DNA from: JBBKWJ01 sp037968895
Lineage (GTDB): Bacteria > Actinomycetota > Acidimicrobiia > Acidimicrobiales > SZUA-35
NCBI GenBank assembly: GCA_037968895.1
Contig: JBBKWJ010000166.1
Location: 1 to 25,468, forward strand
Direction: 5' to 3'
Length of the DNA stretch: 25,468 nt
In this document: in pieces, positions 7,645 to 15,551 of the stretch
Numbering within the stretch: position 1 is the first letter of the stretch
Layout of the letters: every line of letters starts with the position of its first letter
Notes under the pieces: model-generated
What the model was told of the DNA's origin: nothing
Seen by the model: only the letters and a program-made list of their open reading frames with translations
Databases searched by the model: none
Translations under genes and position numbers: made by a program

Positions 7645-7664
7645 CCATCCCCTCGGGGGGATGG
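7645..7664. promoter_or_regulatory. Perfect 8-bp inverted repeat in the regulator leader
   Basis: CCATCCCC (7645-7652) and GGGGATGG (7657-7664) flank TCGG, just 4 nt upstream of the BTAD regulator start. It could be an operator for autoregulation or an RNA hairpin occluding the G-rich sequence before the ATG. The rest of 7665-7809 holds no recognisable gene or terminator. Confidence 0.5.
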
Positions 7665-7809
7665 TAGCTCCTACAGCAAGCCTCTGACCAGAGGTTTCGC
7701 ACGTGTCATTCGGCATACGGCGTCATTTGTGGGCCGAATCGTCTGGTCGGGAGCCGCCGCTGCGACCCCCGACCCATCCTCCATCCGCCCTTCTGGCGAG
7801 GTGCGTTGG

Positions 7810-8439
7810 CTAGCTCATTCGGGCCAGAAGTATGCGCTCGGCGGAGCCCGGTATGAAAAGGTCGCCTGATTGTTCAAGCATGCTTGCATAGGTAGGGTCG
7901 GCCCCAAGCTTCGCTGCATTTTCATCAAGCTCGCCAGCATCGGCAGAGCCGTTCATCCAGAAAACCTGGAACATGGGACCTGCGGCGGTCGTTCCGAGGT
8001 AGCCATTCGATCCTGTGGTCTTCGTGACGTACTCCATGATCTGCACACTCCATGCCATTGCCGCGCTCAGGCCTCCGGTGTGGATCGTTGCTCGGGTCAC
8101 CGTGACCAGCGGCTGTGGTTCAGCGATTTCACCGGAGGTCATGACGATTTCGACCAAGTTGGTGATGGCGGGGCCAGCGAGGGAACCGCCCAGCTTTGCC
8201 GCTGCCTTCTGGTATTTGCTGCTTGCACCAAGCCCTTGCTGCATACTCAGGAGTTCGGCGGTGTTTTCTACCCTGCCGCTCATCGCGAATGAGCCGATTG
8301 GTCCGCCTGTCGCGACGGCCCAAGCCGACGCCGGCACGCCTCCAGCAGCGCTGATCTCGGCGGCCACACCGGGCAACTGAGCAGCGACTTCGCCTCCAAG
8401 ACCTGGTTTTGCCTGGAGCTGTGCTGAGAAAATGTACAT
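7810..8439 (-). CDS. Unknown protein with an internal duplication (possible tandem alpha/beta barrel)
   Basis: A 209-residue protein I cannot assign to a named family. The two halves resemble each other. Residues 46-100 (GPIGSFAMSG, then a helix with GLGASSKYQKAAAKLG, then AGPAI) align by eye with 154-205 (GPMFQVFWMNG, then KLGADPTYASMLEQSG, then PGSA). The pattern, together with MYIFSAQLQAKPG at the start, suggests two fused ferredoxin-like domains as in dimeric alpha/beta-barrel (NIPSNAP/ABM-like) proteins. The ATG is preceded by GAGGGGG, a good ribosome site. There is no signal peptide or membrane segment. It stands alone between the BTAD and LysR regulators. Confidence 0.7.
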   Translation of the reverse strand: MYIFSAQLQAKPGLGGEVAAQLPGVAAEISAAGGVPASAWAVATGGPIGSFAMSGRVENTAELLSMQQGLGASSKYQKAAAKLGGSLAGPAITNLVEIVMTSGEIAEPQPLVTVTRATIHTGGLSAAMAWSVQIMEYVTKTTGSNGYLGTTAAGPMFQVFWMNGSADAGELDENAAKLGADPTYASMLEQSGDLFIPGSAERILLARMS

Positions 8440-8539
8440 TAATCCCCCTCAAAAGTGCCCGCCCAATGCGAGCAGTTCGACTTTGTCAGGTCGTTGTTAC
8501 ACCTCGGTTGCAGCCTGGTTCCAGCGGTAAGATCCTTGC

Positions 8540-9445
8540 CTAGCTGAGCGACGGGAGTCGCTCAAGCAAGGTGATCGCTTGCGGCGGGAGGTTGCCGCTC
8601 GTTGGCCAAATTGCTCGAAGCCTGCGGTGGATCGACAGGCCAACGACCTCAACTTCTACAAGTCGGCCTGAGGCAAGATCGGCGGCGATAGCGAGCTCGC
8701 TGAGGACGGCGGGGCATTGGCCGAGGGCAACTGCGGCCCTGACGGCAGCGGTCGACCCGAGCTCCATACCCGATTGAGGGGCCTCGAAGCCGAGGCCAGC
8801 GAGGGCGTCTTCAAGAGCGGTGCGGGTACCCGAGCCACGTTCGCGGAGTATGAGTGGCGTCTCGACCAACTGCTCGATCGTCACCGAGGTGTGCCTCGCC
8901 CACTCATGAGCCGACCCGACGACGGTGACGAGTCGATCGGCGCCAACGACCTGTTCGGTCATGTTCGGCGTAACCGTCGGTGACTCAACGAAGCCGATGT
9001 CAGCTTTGCCCTGCTCCAGAAGCTCCACGACCAGCGCGCTGTTTGTCACCTCAAGCTCGACCGTATTGCCCTCTTGATGATCGAGCAGCTGTCCGAGCCA
9101 TGGTGGGAGTAGATATTCGGCAATCGTCAGGCTCGCCGCTAGTCGTAGATGTCCGGTTGTCTTCGACTTGAGCGCTTCGACCCCGGCGGTCAGTTGATTC
9201 GTCGCACGGATAATTCCCTCCGCCCACTCGGCCACGAGTGCACCGGCTTGGGTAGGTGCGCTTCCGCCTGGCGACCGTTCGAGGAGGGCGAGACCGAGCC
9301 GTCGTTCGAGGTTTCTGATGCGGCTGCTGGCTGACGGCTGGGCGATCTGGTGTGCCGCCGCAGCCTTTGAGAGGCTGCCGAGCTCGACGACGGAGATGAA
9401 GAGGTCAAGCGCGGCCAGGTCGGGTGTTGTTGGGGGAAGGGGCAC
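8540..9445 (-). CDS. LysR-family transcriptional regulator
   Basis: A 301-residue LysR-type regulator. The N-terminal winged HTH is clear (residues 8-67: LDLFISVVELGSLSKAAAAH, then QPSASSRIRNLERRLGLALLER), followed by a linker helix and a two-lobed periplasmic-binding-like effector domain (about 90-300). It is divergent from the YeiH exporter, the arrangement seen for LysR partners of YeiH family proteins, so it probably controls that gene in response to a sulfur or other small-molecule ligand. The start is GTG at 9445 with no clear Shine-Dalgarno. The ligand cannot be told from sequence. Confidence 0.92.
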   Translation of the reverse strand: MPLPPTTPDLAALDLFISVVELGSLSKAAAAHQIAQPSASSRIRNLERRLGLALLERSPGGSAPTQAGALVAEWAEGIIRATNQLTAGVEALKSKTTGHLRLAASLTIAEYLLPPWLGQLLDHQEGNTVELEVTNSALVVELLEQGKADIGFVESPTVTPNMTEQVVGADRLVTVVGSAHEWARHTSVTIEQLVETPLILRERGSGTRTALEDALAGLGFEAPQSGMELGSTAAVRAAVALGQCPAVLSELAIAADLASGRLVEVEVVGLSIHRRLRAIWPTSGNLPPQAITLLERLPSLS

Positions 9446-9477
9446 GAGGTTTCGTTCCGATTTCGGTGAACTGAGGA

Positions 9478-9502
9478 GGGTATAGGCATCGGGGGGTATA
9501 GG
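9478..9502. promoter_or_regulatory. Tandem GGGTATAGG repeats in the LysR-yeiH intergenic region
   Basis: Two exact copies of GGGTATAGG, at 9478-9486 and 9494-9502 (16-bp period), lie between the divergent genes. The GGGTATA core resembles half-sites of the G-tract operator upstream of the CstB-like gene (18375-18401). They may bind LysR or a CsoR/CstR-type repressor. On the minus strand they also supply TATACC sequences that could act as -10 boxes for the LysR gene. Confidence 0.5.
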
Positions 9503-9539
9503 TCTGGCCTTGAGCGTCAGAGATTGATAGCGGGTTCCG

Positions 9540-10619
9540 GTGCTCGACGTCCCCCTTCATGATCTGAGCATGCGCCAAGCCACCATCGCCACGCCGCAGC
9601 CAACTGCCCCGGACAAGTCGCGCACGCCAACGTTCGACGGAGCAACGGAGCTGGTTCCTGGTCTATTGCTGGTTCTCACAGCGACTATTGTTGCTGCTCA
9701 GATCAGTTCGCTGATCGGGCCACTTTCGACGCTCGTGTGTGCGGTGTTGCTTGGGGCCGTGATCGGCAATATCGGCCTGGCGACAACACGAACCGCTCCG
9801 GGCCTCACCTTCGCCGCCAAACGCTTGCTGCGCATTGGCGTCGTGCTTCTTGGGCTCCGCCTCTCGGGCCGAGACGTTCTTGAGCTAGGTGGCTCAACAC
9901 TTGTGGTCGTCGTGGCCACGGTTGCCGCGACCTTCTTTGGAACCCAGTGGATCGGCCGACGGTTTGGCCTCTCCCGTGACTTCTCGCTGCTCATAGCCAC
10001 CGGGTTTTCAATCTGCGGGGCGTCGGCTATCGCTGCCGTCGAGAGCGCAACCGACGCGGAGGAAGAAGAGGTCGCGGCCGCAATCGGGCTTGTCACACTT
10101 TTCGGCAGCCTCGCCATTGTTGTGCTGCCCCTGGTTGGTGCCGTACTCGGAATGACCGACGACCAGTTCGGCACATGGGCCGGAGCAAGCGTGCACGATG
10201 TGGCCCAGGTGGTTGCAACGGCATCATCGGGCGGCGCTGAGGTGGTTGCGGTTGCCATCGTGGTGAAACTGACCAGAGTCGCACTGCTCGCACCGTTGGT
10301 GGCTGGCGTAAACCTACAGCGCTGGGGCCGGGAGGGCGGAAGCAATATCGATGGAACGCGCCCACCCGTTCTGCCATTATTCGTCGCTGGCTTTTTGCTG
10401 GCCATCGCAGTCCGGACGAGCGGGGTTATGCCAGACGGTCTGATCGCGAACGCGAAGACCCTCGAGGGTTGGCTCCTGGCCGCCGCACTGGTCGGACTCG
10501 GGTCAGGCGTCCGCATCGACCGACTCCGCAAACTCGGCTACCGCCCACTCGTCGTCGGCGCACTCGCCTGGGCCCTAGTTGCGGTGACGTCAGCGGTCGG
10601 CGTGTTTCTCGTCGTGTAG
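9540..10619 (+). CDS. YeiH-family putative sulfate/sulfite exporter
   Basis: A 359-residue integral membrane protein with about ten hydrophobic segments of the YeiH/UPF0324 family (Cons_hypoth698). Family landmarks include LGAVIGNIGL, RIGVVLLGLRLS, FSICGASAIAAVES and the GASVHDVAQVVATA loop. Members are annotated as putative sulfate exporters from genetic context, and transport has not been firmly shown for most. A GTG at 9540 gives the longest product and an ATG at 9570 is an equally plausible start; neither has a clear Shine-Dalgarno. It ends 5 nt before the convergent flavoprotein gene. A role in exporting products of the sulfide-oxidation island at 13.9-21.2 kb is inferred. Confidence 0.88.
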   Translation: MLDVPLHDLSMRQATIATPQPTAPDKSRTPTFDGATELVPGLLLVLTATIVAAQISSLIGPLSTLVCAVLLGAVIGNIGLATTRTAPGLTFAAKRLLRIGVVLLGLRLSGRDVLELGGSTLVVVVATVAATFFGTQWIGRRFGLSRDFSLLIATGFSICGASAIAAVESATDAEEEEVAAAIGLVTLFGSLAIVVLPLVGAVLGMTDDQFGTWAGASVHDVAQVVATASSGGAEVVAVAIVVKLTRVALLAPLVAGVNLQRWGREGGSNIDGTRPPVLPLFVAGFLLAIAVRTSGVMPDGLIANAKTLEGWLLAAALVGLGSGVRIDRLRKLGYRPLVVGALAWALVAVTSAVGVFLVV

Positions 10620-10624
10620 GAGAG

Positions 10625-13072
10625 CTACAGCCATGGGCGGAACTGAACCTCAAGGGGAATGTTGCGGCCGGGAAGTTCTACCGCCCACTCGCCCTCTTGC
10701 AGCCAGGCCAACTTGATTGGCTCGGTGTGTTTCACCGTCGCCATTCCGATTGCGGCCCCGACCGAGTGCCCCCACATTCCGCCGGTGACGTACCCAATGG
10801 GCTGTCCGTCGCGAAGGATCGGCTCGTTGTGATGAACGAGCGTGGCGTCGGCGTTGTCGGCTTGCACCAGCTTGATCTGGATGAGTCGCGTGGTCGCGCC
10901 AGATGAGCGTTGTGCCTCGAGCGCTGCTCGGCCGGTGAAGTCGACCGATTTGTCCCAGGCAACAGCAAAGCTGAGGCCAGACTCGACAGGGGTGTCGTCT
11001 GGCGTGATGTCGTGGCCCCAGTGTCGATAGCCCTTCTCGAAGCGGAGTGAGTCGAGGGTGTAGTAGCCCGCCAACTCGAGTCCGTGGCTGGCTCCTTCAG
11101 CACGAATGGCGTCGAAGACGTACTCGGCGAAGTCGGCCTGCACGTAGAGTTCCCAGCCGAGTTCACCCACGTAGCTCATCCGGTTGGCCCACACGAGCGC
11201 GGCGCCGACCTCGATCTCTTGGTGAGTGGCGAACGGGAATGCATCGTCGCCGAGGTCGGCTGTGGTCAAGGCTTGGAGGAGGTTGCGGGAGCGCGGCCCC
11301 ATTACGGCAAGGCAGGCATAGGCGGTGGTGACGTCGGTGACCGCTGCGGCCTTCCCGGCTACTGCACGTCGCAGCGTTGTGAGGTCGCGCTGGCGAGTCC
11401 CCGCACCACCGATGACCCGGAACGTGTCGTTCGCAATTCTGCTAACAGTGAGGTCGGCTTCGATTCCGCCTGCCTCGTTGAGCCATTGGGTGTAGACCGA
11501 ACCGCCAATCGGGCCGCACACATCGCCGGCAGACAGTTGGTCCAAAACCTCCGCCGCCGCTTGACCCTGCACTTCGAATTTTGCGAACGAGGTGAGGTCG
11601 AAGAGGCCAACGGCATTGCGAACTGCGTGATGCTCAACGGCGTTTGCTTCATGCCAGTTGGCCCGTCCCCATGAGTAGGTCTGGCTTGAGGCAATGCCGA
11701 GCTCAGGTCGAGCGAAGTAGGCGGGGCGGTCCCAGCCATTGAGGTCGACGAAACACGCCCCGGCCTCGGCGAGACGGTTGTGGACGGGTGATCGCCGAAT
11801 GCCGCGAGCGGTTTCATATGTGCGATTCGGCCAGTGCGGTGCGTACAGCAGGCCCAGGACCTCGGTTGTTCGGTCGCGAAGGTATGCCTCGGACGATTGG
11901 AACGGTTCGAACCGTCTGATGTCGACATCGTGGAGATCGAAGGGCGGTTGGCCCTCGGTGATCCAATGGGCGATCGCCATGCCAGCGCCGCCGGCTGATT
12001 GGATACCGATGGAGTTGAATCCAGCAGCGACAAAGAGGTCGGCGACTTCAGGTGCCTCGCCCAGAATGTAGGCGTCGTCAGGCGTGAAGCTTTCGGGCCC
12101 ATCAAACAGCAGCCGAATGCCAGTCTCATGGAGCGCCGGGATGCGATCGAAGGCGGGGCCGAGCCAATTGGCGAGATGCTCAGGGTCGGGGTCCATCGTT
12201 AAGAACGGCTTGTCGATCGGCGGAGCACCGTGCGCGGGCCATGGTCGGCCGATGGGTTCGAACAGCCCAACAAGCATCGCGCCGCCTGCCTCCGGCTTCA
12301 GATAGGCCCACTTGTCTGGATCTCGCAAAATCGGCATGTCGGCAGTTACGCCAGGCACTGGCTCAGTGACGACGTAGTGATGTTCAGCCGCCATGAGGGG
12401 GACCGAAACGCCTGCCTTCGCAGCTAGATGTCTCGTCCAGAGCCCACACGCAAGGACGACAGTCGCTGCCGAAATCGTTTCTCCGGTATCGGTCACGACG
12501 CCTACTGCTTTGCCCGCGTCGACGATCACCTCGTCGACGCCGACTCCCTCGACGACGCGCGCTCCGCCAAGTCGTGCCCCCTTCGAGAGCGCCATCGTCG
12601 TGTCGCTGGGCCCGACAACGCCGTCTTCTGGCAGCCAGATTCCGCCGAGCAGGTCGCCGACCTCAGCAAGAGGCCAGCGCTCTGCGATCTCGTCTGGCCC
12701 GATTTCAGATGCCGCAACTCCGAGATTCCGGGCCATCGCGGCAGTGCGTCTGAGCTCTTCCCAGCGGTGTGGGGTTGACGCAATAGAGATGGCACCGGGA
12801 GCCCGGAAGCCAGTGTCTTGCTCGGTCTCTTCTTGAAGCCGCTGATAGAGGTCGAGGGAGTAGCGAGCCAGTTTCGTCTGGTTCTCGGTGGCCCGGAGCT
12901 GCGCTACAAGACCAGCCGCGTGCCAGGTCGTGCCCGAGGTGAGCTGGTGGCGCTCAAGGACGAGCACGTCACTTACCCCGCGCTTGGTCAGGTGATAGGC
13001 GATCGAAGCTCCCACTATTCCGCCACCAACGACAATGACTTCGGCGTGCGCGGGGAGCGTCGAGGTTTTCAT
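10625..13072 (-). CDS. FAD-dependent dimethylglycine/sarcosine-dehydrogenase-like protein with GcvT domain
   Basis: An 815-residue two-part enzyme. Residues 10-385 form a DAO-type FAD domain with the dinucleotide motif VVGGGIVG (14-21) and a TTWHAAGL motif (48-55) whose His51 matches the covalent FAD attachment site of dimethylglycine and sarcosine dehydrogenases. Residues 425-815 form the GcvT/aminomethyltransferase-like folate domain, with YVGELGWELYV (634-644), RFEKGYRHWGHD (677-688) and a C-terminal GMWGHSVG barrel. It likely demethylates an N-methyl glycine derivative and passes the one-carbon unit to tetrahydrofolate. It follows the DUF202 gene by 9 nt, so it belongs to that operon. The substrate is uncertain. 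Confidence 0.9.
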   Translation of the reverse strand: MKTSTLPAHAEVIVVGGGIVGASIAYHLTKRGVSDVLVLERHQLTSGTTWHAAGLVAQLRATENQTKLARYSLDLYQRLQEETEQDTGFRAPGAISIASTPHRWEELRRTAAMARNLGVAASEIGPDEIAERWPLAEVGDLLGGIWLPEDGVVGPSDTTMALSKGARLGGARVVEGVGVDEVIVDAGKAVGVVTDTGETISAATVVLACGLWTRHLAAKAGVSVPLMAAEHHYVVTEPVPGVTADMPILRDPDKWAYLKPEAGGAMLVGLFEPIGRPWPAHGAPPIDKPFLTMDPDPEHLANWLGPAFDRIPALHETGIRLLFDGPESFTPDDAYILGEAPEVADLFVAAGFNSIGIQSAGGAGMAIAHWITEGQPPFDLHDVDIRRFEPFQSSEAYLRDRTTEVLGLLYAPHWPNRTYETARGIRRSPVHNRLAEAGACFVDLNGWDRPAYFARPELGIASSQTYSWGRANWHEANAVEHHAVRNAVGLFDLTSFAKFEVQGQAAAEVLDQLSAGDVCGPIGGSVYTQWLNEAGGIEADLTVSRIANDTFRVIGGAGTRQRDLTTLRRAVAGKAAAVTDVTTAYACLAVMGPRSRNLLQALTTADLGDDAFPFATHQEIEVGAALVWANRMSYVGELGWELYVQADFAEYVFDAIRAEGASHGLELAGYYTLDSLRFEKGYRHWGHDITPDDTPVESGLSFAVAWDKSVDFTGRAALEAQRSSGATTRLIQIKLVQADNADATLVHHNEPILRDGQPIGYVTGGMWGHSVGAAIGMATVKHTEPIKLAWLQEGEWAVELPGRNIPLEVQFRPWL

Positions 13073-13081
13073 TGGCCAGCC

Positions 13082-13492
13082 TTAGTTGATGAGGATGAGC
13101 TTGATTGCCACTAGAAGCGCGATAAGTGAGCCGCCGGTCGCGGCCAGTCCAACAAGCCGAGCTGCATTGGGGTGAACGGGGGAATCGCCGGCACGAAGTG
13201 GCCCGTGAAGGGCGTCGTAGTGATTGCCAGCCCAGATCAGAATGCCGGCGCCAAGAGCAACCATGAGGCCACCGATTGTCGCCTCGACATAGAAACCGTC
13301 ATCAGCGGCGAACCGACCGAGACCAGCGCCCGCGACCAGAATCGAGAAAGCCGTCCGTTCCCACGCAAGGGCAGTTCGCTCATGCTGGAGACCGGCGTCG
13401 AAGTGTCGATCGGGCCGGTCTGGTTTTGCGCGTCGCTCTCTCGCTGGTCTTTCGCTCACCTTTGGATGTCGCTCAAAGCTCGAAACCACCAA
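13082..13492 (-). CDS. DUF202 (YidH-like) small membrane protein A
   Basis: Up to 136 residues with the DUF202 signature HERTALAWERTAFSILVAGAGL and three hydrophobic segments (about 46-63, 72-89 and 113-133). The function of the family is unknown. The start is uncertain: TTG at 13492 overlaps the upstream DUF202 stop by 20 nt, while GTG at 13459 would give a 125-residue protein starting VSERPARERR; neither has a strong Shine-Dalgarno. It is the middle gene of a minus-strand operon. Confidence 0.8.
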   Translation of the reverse strand: MVVSSFERHPKVSERPARERRAKPDRPDRHFDAGLQHERTALAWERTAFSILVAGAGLGRFAADDGFYVEATIGGLMVALGAGILIWAGNHYDALHGPLRAGDSPVHPNAARLVGLAATGGSLIALLVAIKLILIN

Positions 13493-13859
13493 TGATGAAG
13501 AGGATGGCCGTCACAGCGGCGACAATGGCGACCGAGTAGGCCATGATCTGAGGGAGGCGAGAGGTCGGGAGGGGTTCGCCTAGACGAATGGCTTGCTCTG
13601 ACTGGAACCAACGCCGATAGGCACTCGCCGACGTGAGAAAGGCGAGCGCCAACAGAAGCAGCCCAAGAATCTCAGAGCCGAGCGTGTCAGGAATGAGGTG
13701 GATTGCGCCTAGTCCGCCAGCAACAAGGGCCATGGCCGTGCGAATCCAGGCAAGGAACGTTCGCTCGTTCGCGAGAGTGAAGCGATAGTCGGGATCGGTG
13801 CCAACCGCGTTGGGATCGGGGCCGAGGATCCAGTTAAGGGCAGATCGTCTGGATGACAT
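13473..13859 (-). CDS. DUF202 (YidH-like) small membrane protein B
   Basis: A 128-residue protein from the ATG at 13859 with the DUF202 signature RFTLANERTFLAWIRTAMAL and three hydrophobic segments. It is a paralogue of the next gene. A TTG-initiated extension to 13925 is possible but would reach into the divergent sulfur-operon promoter. It begins the operon DUF202-DUF202-GcvT-type flavoprotein; pairing of two different DUF202 proteins suggests a heteromer in the membrane. Confidence 0.82.
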   Translation of the reverse strand: MSSRRSALNWILGPDPNAVGTDPDYRFTLANERTFLAWIRTAMALVAGGLGAIHLIPDTLGSEILGLLLLALAFLTSASAYRRWFQSEQAIRLGEPLPTSRLPQIMAYSVAIVAAVTAILFIIGGFEL

Positions 13860-13897
13860 TCCAGGCACAGTAGCGCTTCTCCGCTCATCCGTTCGTC

Positions 13898-13926
13898 TTG
13901 ACCGCTTATACGAAAGACCGTACAAT
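13898..13926 (+). promoter_or_regulatory. Sigma-70-type promoter of the molybdoenzyme operon
   Basis: TTGACC (13898-13903), a 17-nt spacer and TACAAT (13921-13926). The spacer ends in GAAAGACCG, a sequence repeated against the -10 box of the SQR promoter. On the minus strand the same region offers TATAAG (13905-13910) for the divergent DUF202 operon, so a protein bound here could control both directions. Confidence 0.75.
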
Positions 13927-14002
13927 TCCGAACGATCGCCTCGCCTGGTGCAAGCTCAGACTTGTTTACGGCGACTAGCTGAAGAACGCGAAGGGGACTT
14001 GC

Positions 14003-15538
14003 ATGACGAGAATGGGGTTTTTGCTCGACAGCGACTCTTGTATTGGTTGCCACGCGTGCACCGTTGCATGCAAGAGCGAGCACGATGTGCCGCTTGGTGT
14101 CAACCGAACCTGGGTTAAGTACATCGAGACCGGTTCATTCCCAAACGTCAGTCGACACTTCTCGGTCATGCGCTGCAACCAGTGCGACGATGCGCCTTGT
14201 ATGAGTATCTGCCCAACGTCGGCGTTGTATCGAACCGACAATGGCGTGGTCGACTTCAATGACGACGACTGCATCGGCTGTAAGTCGTGCATGAACGCCT
14301 GTCCTTACGACGCGCTGTTCATCAATCCGGCCACTCAAACTGCCAACAAGTGCAACTTCTGTAATCACCGTCTCGAAGTTGGGCTTGAGCCATCGTGTGT
14401 CATTGTCTGTCCAACCGAGGCAATCAAGGTTGGCGACCTCGACGATCCACTTAGCGAAATCTCTCGGATTGTCGCCCGCGATGATGTGGCAGTTCGTGCG
14501 CCAGAACAAAATACGAAGCCGAAGGTTTACTACCGCGGCGCATCGCAGGCATCACTCGACCCAACCCGCACCGCTATTGCGAACGACGGGATGATCTGGG
14601 CCGACACCACGCCTGACCACCCATCGGTTCCGGTGAAGCTCACGAATCGTCCAGTTGACGAAGACGGTGTTATCGCTCGGACGGCCTACACCACGAGTCA
14701 CAAGATGACCTGGAAAGCCAAGGTCTCTGGGTATCTGGTCACCAAGGCCGTCGCCGCTGGTGTCATGGCCGTCGCCGCACTGCTTGTCCTGCTTGGCTAC
14801 GCCGACCAGCAGGCGGCAGTCGGCGTCATGCCGCCGATGGTGGCGGGAGTTTTTCTCGCCATCACCGGCGTGCTTCTTGTCACCGACCTCAAGCAACCAA
14901 CCCGCTTTCACTACCTCATCACGAAGGGCAACTGGGAGTCATGGTTGGTGAAAGGCGCCTACATCTTGATGGCCTTCACTGCGGTCTGCGGGCTCTGGTG
15001 GATCGGCGGCCTGGCCGAGAGCGAAGGTTTGCTGAAAGTGCTCGCGATCCCCGCTGTCATTGGTGCGGCGGGAACGGCCGGCTACACGGCCTACCTGTTC
15101 GGCCAATGCGAGGGCCGTGACCTCTGGCAGACCCCAATACTCTTGCCAACTTTGCTGGCACAAGCCACCGCCGCTGGCGGAGCCGCCTACTGCATCGCCG
15201 ATGTCTTTATGGACGTTCCTGGTGGCGATGCTGTGCGCTGGGTCCTTCTCGGCGGTATTGCGGCCGTCGCTGTCCTTGTTGCTGTCGAACTGACGTCAAA
15301 GGGCACTCGTCATGTCGAGCTTGCAGTGCACGAGATGACAAAGGGGGCATACGCCGACCAGTTCTGGTGGGGCGGGATCCTTCTTGGCCTCGTCGTCCCA
15401 GCGGCTCTCGTCGTTCTCGCCCTAATAACCGATAGCGGCGCCGCCATTCCTGCCATCGCAGGCGTTGCCACCCTCATCGGCATGTTCGCCTACGAAGACT
15501 CATTCGTCCGTGCTGGTCAATCTGTCCCCCTCTCGTGA
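14003..15538 (+). CDS. Fused iron-sulfur/NrfD-type membrane subunit (SoeB-SoeC-like)
   Basis: A 511-residue fusion. Residues 1-165 form a DmsB/PsrB-like electron-transfer domain with sixteen cysteines for four [4Fe-4S] clusters: 13/16/19/23, 58/61/66/70, 90/93/96/100 and 117/120/132/136. A linker of about 70 residues leads to an NrfD/PsrC-like anchor (about 240-500) with eight or so hydrophobic segments, the FHYLITKGNWESW motif and the family-typical end YEDSFVRAGQSVPLS. In most systems these are two proteins. The fusion carries electrons between the molybdenum subunit encoded next (13 nt downstream) and membrane quinone. The ATG start follows GAAGGGG. There is no signal peptide on the iron-sulfur domain, consistent with the cytoplasmic side. 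Confidence 0.92.
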   Translation: MTRMGFLLDSDSCIGCHACTVACKSEHDVPLGVNRTWVKYIETGSFPNVSRHFSVMRCNQCDDAPCMSICPTSALYRTDNGVVDFNDDDCIGCKSCMNACPYDALFINPATQTANKCNFCNHRLEVGLEPSCVIVCPTEAIKVGDLDDPLSEISRIVARDDVAVRAPEQNTKPKVYYRGASQASLDPTRTAIANDGMIWADTTPDHPSVPVKLTNRPVDEDGVIARTAYTTSHKMTWKAKVSGYLVTKAVAAGVMAVAALLVLLGYADQQAAVGVMPPMVAGVFLAITGVLLVTDLKQPTRFHYLITKGNWESWLVKGAYILMAFTAVCGLWWIGGLAESEGLLKVLAIPAVIGAAGTAGYTAYLFGQCEGRDLWQTPILLPTLLAQATAAGGAAYCIADVFMDVPGGDAVRWVLLGGIAAVAVLVAVELTSKGTRHVELAVHEMTKGAYADQFWWGGILLGLVVPAALVVLALITDSGAAIPAIAGVATLIGMFAYEDSFVRAGQSVPLS

Positions 15539-15551
15539 TCTGAGGAATCCT

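Noticed and set aside
9698..10531. 277-residue minus-strand open frame antisense to yeiH
   Set aside because: Low-complexity Ser/Thr/Pro/Arg sequence and no homology signs; the plus-strand frame encodes clear membrane segments.
15465..15551. N-terminal extension of the molybdoenzyme
   Set aside because: It would be encoded inside the end of the fused subunit gene; the GTG at 15552 has a GAGGA site at the right distance.
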